Position numbers and translations under genes: made by a program | Source of the DNA: Pelagophyceae sp. CCMP2097 | Lineage: Eukaryota > Sar > Pelagophyceae | Assembly: GCA_026770575.1 (NCBI GenBank) | Contig: MU657180.1 | Location: 202,977-253,879 of the forward strand | Reading direction: 5' to 3' | Length of the DNA: 50,903 bases | The notes under the pieces: model-generated | What the model was told of the DNA's origin: nothing | Seen by the model: the letters and a program-made list of their open reading frames with translations, nothing else | Database searches by the model: none | In this document: positions 10,401 through 20,420 of the stretch, one piece after another | Position numbering within the stretch: position 1 is the first letter of the stretch | How the letters are laid out: every line of letters starts with the position of its first letter

Positions 10401-10524
10401 CACAGTCGTCCTGGCGCCGCCGTACGCGCCGCTGCGCCGGGAGCGCGGCCTCGTCTTCCACCCGTCTCAGCAGATGCCGCAGATGCAACCTCCGTCGCCC
10501 GGGATAGCCGCCACGGACCGATAA
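7401..10524 (+). CDS. Large Gln/Pro/Met-rich protein with N-terminal Cys-rich motif
   Basis: Three exons (7401-7750, 7818-8130, 8221-10524) give about 988 aa. Introns are 67 bp (GTGCGT...GTAG) and 90 bp (GTGCGT...CTAG), both phase-consistent. The N-terminal ~220 aa are Ala/Pro-rich. Around residues 225-260 is a Cys-rich motif (CLECGTK...RYCS...GYCGCPGRRDHGR) that looks metal-binding, with a basic RRRM tail. The middle is low-complexity: four LQMQPA units (9218-9290), then about 80 Gln/Ala residues encoded by CAG/CAA (9421-9657), then Pro/Gln/Met-rich sequence. The last ~130 aa are ordered-looking, alternating hydrophobic strands (VVEKLVVSVVVGRETLHAV, RFSQLDAAEQLFFALRPYG). This layout is common in transcriptional co-regulators, but no known domain was recognised. 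Confidence 0.65.
9218..9657 (+). repeat. In-frame tandem repeats coding LQMQPA units and poly-Gln
   Basis: An 18-bp unit (CTGCAGATGCAACCGGCG) repeats about four times from 9218, then CAGCAGCAGGCC-type units and pure CAG/CAA runs fill 9421-9657. The mixture of CAG and CAA and of QQQA spacers suggests several expansion episodes. The antisense Leu-rich open frame here is an artefact of the repeat. Confidence 0.9.
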
Positions 10525-10641
10525 TCCGGCCACCGACCTTCCAACTGCCCCGCCGACCAATCACTTCGAGCCTCAAGAAGGGCCATCGAGCTAACAGCGC
10601 GCGCACACTCAGATCCCACTCGACCGGCGAGGCTGCAAAGG

Positions 10642-10750
10642 CGACCCCGGGGCCAAGTCCGTGTAGCAACCTTGCCTTCAAAGGCCCGAATCGGACCGCA
10701 GATCAGCGATCGTTGTCTTTGGCGCTCTCGACCCCGGGGCCAAGTCCGTG
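10642..10750. repeat. 22-bp direct repeat upstream of the nuclease-helicase gene
   Basis: CGACCCCGGGGCCAAGTCCG plus TG occurs at 10642-10663 and at 10729-10750, 87 bp apart. It lies in the 249-bp spacer between the stop of the Gln-rich gene and the ATG at 10774, so it is in the likely promoter. Confidence 0.75.
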
Positions 10751-10773
10751 GTCGCCGGCGTTCCTTCCGTCGC

Positions 10774-13700
10774 ATGGGCGTCCGCCGCCTTCGGCAGCTG
10801 CTGGAGGAGCAGTATGGTGCCTGCTTTCCGCTCGGGCCTGTGGGGAGTGATGTCGCTCTAGTTTTAGACGGCAACAACTTTGCACTTTGGCTCGCCAAGA
10901 AGACAGTCAACGAGACGCGCCACGCCGGCTACGGAGCTTTAGACGCGGCCGTGCGCGACGTCGTGGAGATGTACCGACGGGGGGCGCCAGAGTGCGTCGA
11001 AGAAGACGACGCGGCCAGCGGCGGACGTCTGTCTAGGCGGCGGATCGTGGCAGTCTTCGACGGCGCGGCGACGGCGGCGGAGCGTTTGGCGCGCGCCGCG
11101 ACGCTCGAGGCGCGCGCGCACCAACGCGGCGACGTTGCGTCTGCTGCTGCATACGAGGGTGCGTAGGCCTGCGCTCCGGGCCTCGACTGACGCCTCGCTT
11201 TTGCAGGCGGCTCGGTGGTCGGCGGCCTCGCTTTGGAGCAGGTCGCGTTCACGCTCTCGGCGCTCGGCGTCGACGTCCGGCGCGCCCGCGGCGAGGTGAG
11301 TCTGTTGAATGATGTGGTCTGCCAGCGCTCGGGCGAGTTTTCGACGGTGGTCCGTCTAGGCGGACGCGGCGATTGCGTGGCTCTGCGCCTCTTGCGCCGG
11401 CTCCGCGCTGGCGGTGACGGACGATACGGACTTGGCGCTGTACAGGGGCGTCCGCGTCCTCCGCCTCTCGACGACTGCGGCGGCAGACGGCGCTGGAGTG
11501 CTTCGCGGCGTCGTTGTGAGCCGCGCCTTGATCTCGCAGGCGTTCGGCGTGTCCGAGGCTGAAGTGGTCGAAGTTTGTTTCGCGCTGGGTACGGACGAAG
11601 TTAAACGTGTCTCGCCGCAACCGCCGCGTTCTTCGGCGAGCGACGTCGTCACGTGGTTCGTCTCTCAGAGGCCGACGCCGCGGTTCACGTCTCCGGATGC
11701 GGGGCACGCTTTGGCGATTACGCACGCGAGACGCAGATACGACTTGGACGCAGCCTTGGTGCCGGGATTTTTAGATGAATACGAGGATTCCGACAGCGAC
11801 GGCGAAATGTTCCAAGACGAGGCCTCGCTCGCCGCGTTTGCTTTGAAAGCGGCGAAGGTGAGCGAGAAGCACCGCAACGCCATCCTGCGCTTCGTCTGCG
11901 GCGAGCGTTTCACCGCCGTCGCGCGATCTTTACCGACGCCGGCGGACCGCGACGCGGCGTATTTATACGAGCGCGCCTGCCGCGACGGCATACGGCGGCA
12001 AAAGGCGTGGCATCTGGAACCGGCGAAATTGTTCGACGCGCCGACATTTTACGACATGGTCGGCACCGCGGCGACCATTTTGACGGGTCCGACGGGCGAC
12101 GCGGGCCCGGCGGTGGACGTCTTGCAGCGCGCGGCGTCGCCGCTGCTGAGCGTGGAGGCGAGCGCGTGGCAGCCTTTGGCGGTGGAGGCGTCGACGTGGG
12201 CGCCGAGACTGAGCGCAGTCGAGTGGTCCCCAGCCGCGCACGTCGAGGCGCATTTCGAAGACTCGGAAACGTCGGACGATGCTGCCGAGGCGATGACGAC
12301 GTCGCAGTCGTACGGGTCTCTTGCGCACTCGCAGACGGCCTTGTCCCCAGAACAAAGCGCCTGGGACGCGGCGGCGCAAGAGGCGGCTCTGGACGAATTC
12401 GAATTCGACGAACAGCCGTGCGGCTTGGAGGGCCTCGACGCGAGTGCCACGGCGTGGGCGCCCGTTTCGACCGGGTGGGCGCCCGACGCGTGCGCGACGG
12501 CGTGGGCGCCGGCGACCGCGAAGGCGTCTTCGCCCACGAATTCGACGAGCAAATCGACGTACGTCCAAAGTTTAGAAGCGCACGTCCGCCAACTGGAATC
12601 GCTCCTTGCCTCGAGAGGAATGCCCTTCCCTTCCGGGCCGGCGCCGCCTCGGATTTATGCCGATGACGCCGACGCCGACGCCGACTTGGAAGACGGCTTG
12701 GAAGACGTCTTGGACGAGGCATTTGGCGAGTCGGCGTCCCAGGCGAATCCTCCGGCCGCCGGGTATCCGGCTTGCGGCTACCCCGTCCTGACGCCGTACG
12801 TCCCCGGCCGAGCTTTTCCGGGTTCGTCCGCGCTGGGGGCGGCCTACGGTTCCATGGCGACGACGCTGATCGGCGTGCCCGCGTTTTCGTCGACGTTTGA
12901 AGTCGTCGACGAGGACGATCACGTCGTCGTCGTGCCGGCGCTCGGCGAGCCCTCAGTCGAGTACGCCACCGAGCCCGCAATCGTACAGTGCGCAGACCTG
13001 CCGGAACTGCCAATCGACCGCGCGAGGAAGGCCATCGTCGACCGCATCCTCCAAGCGCAGTCTGCGCCGGAGCCGCTCTTTGAGCCACCCGGAAAAGGAG
13101 CAAGAGGCCAGGCGACTGCCGCGGTGACCAAAAGTCATTCTGCACCGCTCTCGAGAGCCGCGCGCACCGCTCCCGAGGTGCACAATCGTCCCTAGGTGCA
13201 CAATCGTCCGGGGCGAGACGGGTTCCGGCAAGTCGACTCGCCTCCCGCGCTTCATCCTCGAGGACATGCCCGGGGCCAAAGTCGTCGTCGCGCAGCCTAG
13301 GAGACTCGCCGCGCTCCAACTGTACGAGCGAGCAAAGGCCGACGGTGCGCTTTGCGGACGTTTATTGGGGCGACTTCTTCCGTCAACGCCTTGGTAGGCG
13401 TCGCGGTGGGCGTGCGCGTCGGCATGGCGGGCCTGGCCTCTGGGGAGGGCGACGAGGTGGAGCGGGGTGACCCGAGTCGTGTTCGGCTGTGGTACATGAC
13501 CTCTGGCGTCTGTGCAAAGCTCCTCTGCTACAACCCCTCCTTCTTCGACGACGTCACGCACCTCTGCGTCGACGAGGTCCACGAAAGAGACGTCGACACG
13601 GTGAGGCCCCGTCGAGGGCCGCTTGGAAACGCCGCTTGGAAATCTTGAAAGACTGCGCCGGAAATCCGTTTGGAAATCTTTCCGACCGTTTGGAAACCTT

Positions 13701-16700
13701 TCCGACTGCGCGGCCCGCGCAGGACGTTGTCCTGGCCCTCGCGCGGCGGCGGCTCGAGAGCCTGCGGCAGCCGCGCGTCGTGCTGCTTTCCGCGACGCTG
13801 GACGCGCGGCTCCTCGTGGCCTACTTTAGGACGGACAAGCCCATCGACGTCGAGGGACGCCGCTTCGTCCTCCGCAGGCACGCCCTCGACGCCAAGAGCC
13901 GCGTCGGAAGAAATGCAATTTGAGAAGAGGCGCGCCGTTTGGCTCGAGACGCAAAGAGGAACCGACACCGGTCAAGACGCAAAAGGATCTTGACGGTGGC
14001 AGGGACCTTGCCACCCGGACCTGGACTCAGGGAGACCCGGGCCTTGCCAGACGGGACCTCGTCTCAGAAGCCCGGTCACGGGCACCTTTGGCTTTTGGGA
14101 CGTTTTTGCGGGGTCGTCCTTGCCTTGGGGCACCTTTTGAGATCGGGCTCTCTTTGGCGGCTTCTCGTCGTTGGAAATCGTGTCTTGCCACGGGGGCGTT
14201 TCTGCGGACTCTGTCGTTCGGTTCTGGCCGGTGGCAGGCATCCAACGTCCGGCCAAAGCGTCTCCGGCTTGCGGCAACTTGATCAGCCTTCAAAGGTCCA
14301 GCGTGCTCGGTCCCGCGTTGGAATGCAATGGGACCGGGTCAAAGGCGACGTAGTCCAAGGTGGCACAGGGACCGGGTCAAAGGGGTTCTTCTGGACCGGT
14401 GCAAGAAGGCCGTTGCCACCTGTGCGCAGCGAAATCGTTTCAGCGACGTCGCCAAAGGACCGGTGCAAAGGGGACCGGTGCAAGGCCCCCTTGACGGACC
14501 GCAGAGGCACCTTTGACCTCGAAACGGACCGCAGAGGCCTCGAAACGGACCACAGAATGACGTTGGGACCTTTTGCACGGCACCTTTCGCACGGCACAAA
14601 CGAAATCCAACTCAAAGGGGTCCTCCTCGCAGCGTGCTTGTCACTGGGTTCTTGTCACTGGGTTCTTGTCGCACGGAACCTCGTCGCACGGAACCTCGTC
14701 GCACGGAACCTCGTCACGGGAAAATCCCGTCACGGGGACTTGTCACCTTTGGCCTCGCCGCAGGGCCCCGGTCACGGCGACCCTGCCGCAGGGCCCGGGT
14801 CCCGGCGACCTCGTCGCAGGGCCCGGGTCCCGGCGACCTCGCCGCAGGGCCCGGGTCACGGCGACCTTGGCCTTTTCGACAAAAAAATGTCAAAGGAATC
14901 TCGCGACGGATACCTTGTCACGAGGCCCTTTTTCATAGCAACCGCGTCACAAGGACCTCGTCACAAGGACCGCGTCACAAGGACCTCGTCACAAGGACCT
15001 CGTCACAAGGACCTCGTCACAAGGACCTCGTCACAAGGACCTCGTCACAAGGACCTCGTCACAAGGACCTCGTCACGGGGACCTGGTCCAGGAAATATGT
15101 TACGGGGCCCTGTCGTTGGACCTCATCGCAGCGACCTCGTCCAGGAAACGCCGTCTGAGAGAGCCCTTGTCATTCGGACCTTGCCACGGGGCCCGTGTCG
15201 CAGCGTTGTATCAATTGTATCACGGGGACCTCGTCGCGGGGACCTTTGCCTGTCGCGGCAAACTCGTCAGGGGGCCGTGTCACGGGACCTTGCCGCAGCG
15301 GCGCCGTCACAGCGACCATGTCACACCACGGAACCCATTCACGGGGACGTGGTCAAAAGGACCTTGCGACGGGGACCTCGACACGGGGACCTCGACGCGG
15401 GGGCCTTGGCGGACGGGTCCTTGTGACGGCGACCGCGTCGCAGAGGCGTGCGTCTTCCGGGCCCTATCGTCACAGGGGCCCGGTCAATGGCACGGGGACT
15501 CTTGCCATTCCCGTAGAGCATTGCCGTCGAGTATTGCCTCTAGGTCCTCGGGAAACGCGGCGACGCCGCTCTCGCCGGCGCCTGGATGCCGCCGCGCGTT
15601 TCGGCGGCGAGAGACGAGTTGATGCGGCTCACTTGTAAAGTGCAGGGCCCGTCGACGGCGGCGGTATCTCGGAGTGTGGTGACTGCGCAGTTGGAAGTGG
15701 CGACGTGGATCGCGCGCGCACTGGGCGCGGGCACGGCGGGCGGCTTCCGCGCTCGAGCGGTGCTCATTTTTGTGGCTGGCATGGCGGAGATCGCGGAGTT
15801 AGCCGAACGTTTCGATCGCTTCGACGGAGACGACGCGACGACGAGGTACGACCTCGTCGCGGTGCATTCCGAGCTGCCCTTTGAAGCGCAGCGGTCGGCG
15901 TTGTTCTCGGCCAAGCAGGACGAAGGGTTTCAGAGAGTGGTGAAGATCATCGTCGCGACCAACGCGGCGGAGTCTTCCCTGACGCTCCCGGACGTGGATG
16001 CCGTCGTCGACTGCTGCTCGCGAAAGGAACCCACGTACGAGCGAGAGACGGACCGCGTCGTCCTCAGACACGTCTGGTCCTCAAAAGCGACGGCGCAACA
16101 GCGGGCCGGAAGGACGGGGCGCGTTGGACCGGGCGTGGCGTACCACCTGGCGGCGCGGAAATTGCTCGACGCCGTCCAGGACCACGACACGCCGCACGTC
16201 CAAGCGCACCCCTTGGATCAAGTCGTGCTCGGCCTCCGGAGTTCCTTGCCCGAGCTGCACACCTTTCTGCTGTTGGCGGACTTCCCGACGCCCCCGGACG
16301 AAGATCACGTCGCAGACGCGCTCGTCATGCTCGCCAGAAGGCGCCTCATAGTCGACGACGGCTCCTGCCCGAAAACGGACGAGACGACAGCCCGAGATAT
16401 CATTCGGGCCCTGGACACGGCGCCTTTGACGCCCGCAGGCTCCTTGGCAGCCGCGTTGCCCGTACGCCCCCCTTTCGCCCAGATACAGAGGGGCCCCTTC
16501 TTATTCGAACCGAATTAGGTCGACCTGCGCCTGTCTCGCCTGGTCATGCTCGGCGGCGCCTGCGGGGCTCTCGGGGACGCGGTGGTCCTGGCCGCGGCGC
16601 TGTCCCAACCTCAACCTCCTTGGACTTCTCCTTTACCTCTCCCCCAGCTCTACGCAGACTCGAGCGACTACCTCGTCGCCGCGCGGCAGGTCAGCTTTGA

Positions 16701-19700
16701 AACAAGGCTTTTTAAAACGGCGGGGCCCACTTGCCCAACGCCGACGCATTCCTAGGCCTTGCTCGGCCGGCGCCGGTTCGACGAGCGGCGGTTCTCCGAG
16801 CCTCTCGCGTTGCTCGCGGCCGTCAAGGCGTACCGCGCATCACCGGCGGGGGACCAGTACGCGCTGTGCGCGACGTACGCGCTTTCCGCGCCGCGCATGA
16901 AGCAATTGGACCAGTACGCGACGGCGCTGAAAAGAAGAGTCGCGGGGCACTTCCCGAACCAGTCGCTGAAAAGACCAGTCGCGGGGCACTTCCCGAACCA
17001 GGGCAAGACGCCCGAGGCCACCTCGACGAACCTTCTGCGGTTGCTCGTGGCGTGGGCCTTTTGGGACCAGTGCGCTATTCTCGAGCCAGTTTCGAGCCAA
17101 GTTTCGAGCCTAGTTTCGAGCCAAGTTTCGAGCCAAGCCCAAAAGAGCCAGAGCGAGACACGGAACAAAACGTGCCGCTTAAAGCTCGGCGTCGCATCTG
17201 CCTCGGGCGGCCCGCAGTCGCTAGCCCGACCCCAGTTGGCACCGCTCTTCCCACCTCTAGTAAGGTGGCGGCTGCGGTGCCGACGGCAGCTCCGGGCAGT
17301 CAACGTGGCCGAAGTCCGCGGGAGCGAATGCGCAAACGCAGCGAGCCAAGACGCTCTCTTAAGGCGCGTGCTGAACTTCGCCGCGACGCTGGGAGATGGC
17401 AAGGCTGGCTGCGAGTTCGTTTACGCGCGGTGCGTCTCACGTCTCAACCCCACCGTCGGGTTGAGAGGGTTTTGGTGGCGGGGGGTTTCCGAAGTCTTCC
17501 CGACGCGTCTGCGTGCCCGATGCGCCCACGGATCCATCATGCGACGAGCCGACGATGGGTTTCCAGCTTCGCCGAATCGCGCGCCGTCCTGGCGGAGCGG
17601 TTTCCGGATTCGACGTCGGCGTCGAAATGGCGGGTGCGATTCGACGGCGCCGCGCCGCACGCCTCGACGGCCCTCCACGCTCGACTCGAATCCATGATCC
17701 CCGTGAGTTGTGTGCGAAAAGAGGGGCATTTGAACCTTTCGCATCGCCCCATCTCGAAATCGGCCCTTAGCCGGCGCCGCGGTGCTGCCGCGTCTCGACG
17801 GGCTGCGGCTGGGTCTCAGTCGAGCTCGGGGACGACGTGGCTCCCTCTGACTTGCGGACTCTTTTTGGCGACGGGGCGCACTGGACAAGCGGCGGTGGGT
17901 GCGCTTCCGCGGCGAGCTCGGCGGCGATCGGTCGTTCTTCGGGTGTGGTTTCGGGCATCGACTTGGAGATTGACCACGACGACTTGGACGGTGAATGCGA
18001 CGCCGCGACGGTCAAGCACGAGCCGCCCCCAAATACATGGACTCTGGGCGTCCAACTCGTCGCGAGCGCCGTTTTATCGTCATCCGCGAGGACCAAATCG
18101 CTCAGAGTCCCCGCTTCGATGGCGAGAGACTCTGCTCTCGAGCGCGCCAGGGCCATCGACGTCAAAGTCCACGGTACGCTTCTTTTCGTCCAAAATCGCC
18201 CCGCATCGTCTGGAAATCGCCTCGACCTCTGAGAATCGCGAGGCGGCGCGCTTTGAAAGCCCCCCGGATGCCGTTTCTCCGCAGGCCCCGCTTCCAAGAG
18301 GGCGCCCTGGCGCCTCCACCGCCGCCTCGTCGGCGTCGACGGCACGGCGTCGCTCGCTTCGCACTCGCTCGAACAGGTGTACAGGTGCGTCGATTGTCTC
18401 TCACGTCGAATGCGGCCATGTTCGCATAGGCCCTTGGTCTCCTCGTCGCGCGACGCTTCTTACGCCGTGGCGGCGTCGCTTCGACTGGCTCGCGCGCGCG
18501 GCGCCGACGACGGCGAAGGTTCGCCGAGGTCGCCGGGGAGCGGGGGCGGTCAAGGCGAGGGCCGCGATTCCAAGTCTGGCGACGAATTCGTCGCGCGGCT
18601 CGAGGGCGTCACCATCCTGCCATCGGCCGACTGGTTCGCTCTGGCCTTGGTCTGCGGCGGCCTTCGTACGGCGCGGTCGGTCGGGGTCGACGTGCCGCAT
18701 ACCGTCCATTTCCAACTCTTAGACGAAGCCGAACGCGTCGGCGCCGAGATGCGAAACCTCATAGAGTCCGGCGGCGCTTTGACTCGAGCGGCAGACGACG
18801 GCAAACAACTCGGCCAGCGTATCGAAGCCCTCTTCCAGAGGTTGCCGAACAAGCGACCTGCGCCCGTCGATGCGGCCGACGACGAAGAAGACGACGCCGC
18901 GCCATTGGGCGACGCAACACCGCCGCCGGCGGACTGGGAGGCGCCCGCCGAGGTGCCCGCGCCGCCGGTGCCCGCGCCGCCGGTGCCCGCGCCGCCGGTG
19001 GCTCTGCCGGACGACGAGCTCGCTTTGGCAGTGGCCGAGTTTAAACGCCCTTTGCGCGGCGACGTCGTCTCTACGCGCTGGGGCGAGGCGCGAGTGGAGC
19101 GCGCTGGGGCGGACCGTTTGGTTCTCAGGTTGACGAATTGGCGAGCGACGGCGTACCTCCAGCCCTCTGAGATCTTGCACATCGTCCAAAGGCGCGGCGG
19201 CATCGCCTCCGTCGACCCGGTGGCGGAACACAACGGCCGCGCGTCGCCTCCCACGGGGCGCGCGTCGCCTGCCACGGGCAAAACGTCGCCCCTCGGGGGC
19301 CGCGCGTCGCCACTCACGGGACGCATCGAGTCGCTCAACGGTCGCGTTTCGCCTCGTGGCCGCAATTCGACCACGTGTTCGCCGCCGGTGAAGCTCGACG
19401 TCGTCGCCGCGACGCAGCCGCCTCGAGCGCCCGCGTTTGCAGACTTGGCACCCCCACTCGGCGCCGTTTTGAAACCGACGGTGCAGCAGCAGGACGACGC
19501 GGCTGGGCGCGAGGACCGCAAGCGGTGGATCCTGGACCGCAAGGCGGCCGTGGAAGTGCCGCACTTTGCGCTGATGGCGCCGATGCAGCAACCGTCTACG
19601 GCGATGCCGTCTTTGGCAGTGGCTGAATCGAAACGCGACGCCGCGACAAGGCGCGTGCGCGAGCTTTTCCACCTCGAGCCAAAGGCCTGGGTCGTGGCGC

Positions 19701-20420
19701 CGGGGAAGGTCGTCTCGAGCGCGCGGCGATGGTGCGTCTTCGAATTTGGAGCTTTTGTGACCGGGCAAGTCCAGGCAACACTTTCCGGGCAAGTCCACTT
19801 CAGGCAACACTTTCAGGCAACACTTTCAGGAAACTCCTTTTTCAGGCTCGGCGACGGCGACGCGGAATTGCTCTGCGTGTTCGTCCTCGACGCGGTCGTT
19901 GCCGCGAATGGGGTCGAAGTGCTCTGGGACCGGAGGGCGACGGAGGTGAGTTTGGGTGAAGCGATCCGGTGAAGCGAAAACTCGATTCGCGAAAAATCGA
20001 TTCGCGAAAACTCGATTCGCGTCACCGCTTTTGTAGCTCCTCGGCTGCATCGCAGAGCTCGGCCCGGCAAACTTGATATCCGGTGCGCCTCCTTTTGGGA
20101 GCGGTGGCTTTGACCTTTGGACAAGAGTATGCCCCGATCGTTTCCCCGTATCGTTTCCCCGTACCGTTTTCCCGTACCGTTTGCCCGTATCGTTTGCCCG
20201 TATCGTTTCCCCCATAGGCCTCGCCCGAACGTCAGAGTCGCAGCCCAAGCTCCTCTCGCGCTTCGCCTTTTTGCTGAAGAATCTCTACGACGCCGACATG
20301 TTGGACGAGGATACGATCCTCCGGTGGCACGGGTCGCCGGGCAACGCCGGGGCCAAATTCGCGGCACTGCCGTTGGTGACCTGGCTCAAAGAGGCCGAAG
20401 AGGAGGAGGACGACGCATAA
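10774..20420 (+). CDS. Fusion protein: Asteroid/XPG-like nuclease + DExH helicase + W2 domain
   Basis: The model has sixteen exons and about 2,280 aa. Exons: 10774-11158, 11207-11295, 11360-13059, 13196-13344, 13398-13600, 13723-13902, 15544-16461, 16519-16689, 16756-17094, 17185-17429, 17495-17702, 17771-18173, 18285-18384, 18430-19945, 20037-20082, 20218-20420. Every junction is phase-consistent, though 17095-17184 could be retained. The nuclease N region starts MGVRRL with LDGNNF and VFDGA, and the I region has E-AD-AA (E158) and VTDDTDLALY. A Trp-repeat linker follows. The helicase has GETGSGKST (~731), QPRRLAA, DEVH (~834), LLSATLDA (~865) and QQRAGRTGR (~1087), then HA2-like and C-terminal segments including an RRM-like stretch (ELGDDVAPSDLRTLFG). 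The end matches eIF5/eIF2B-epsilon W2: NLYDADMLDEDTILRW and VTWLKEAEEEEDDA. The nuclease-helicase join lies inside one uninterrupted 1.7-kb exon. Two or three adjacent genes cannot be wholly excluded for the C-terminal third. Confidence 0.72.
13903..15543 (+). repeat. 1.64-kb minisatellite-filled intron inside the helicase core
   Basis: The intron lies between exons coding SATLDA...LDAKSR and VLGKRGDAAL. Most of it consists of variants of a GGACCTCGTC motif. The cleanest block is a 14-bp unit (GTCACAAGGACCTC) repeated about nine times from 14946 to 15071. Other blocks have 15-bp (around 14675-14720) and ~28-bp (around 14770-14860) units. The unit contains few stops, so a long spurious open frame (13939-15426) runs through it. 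The donor (GTCGGA) is weak; the acceptor is CTAG. Confidence 0.8.
16924..17001 (+). repeat. In-frame 39-bp tandem duplication in the helicase C-terminal region
   Basis: Two 39-bp units (16924-16962 and 16963-17001) differ by a few bases and encode ALKRRVAGHFPNQ and SLKRPVAGHFPNQ. The duplication lies after the HA2-like segment and keeps the frame. Confidence 0.8.

Noticed and set aside
11910..13319. 469-codon minus-strand open frame
   Set aside because: It is antisense to the nuclease exon; composition is Arg/Pro/Ser-rich as expected from the complement of Asp/Ala/Glu codons in GC-rich DNA.
13939..15426. 495-codon open frame rich in Gly/Pro/Arg and GHGD/TRTSSQGPRHKD repeats
   Set aside because: It is produced by the stop-poor minisatellite in an intron; it has no domain, and the flanking exons of the helicase splice across it in phase.
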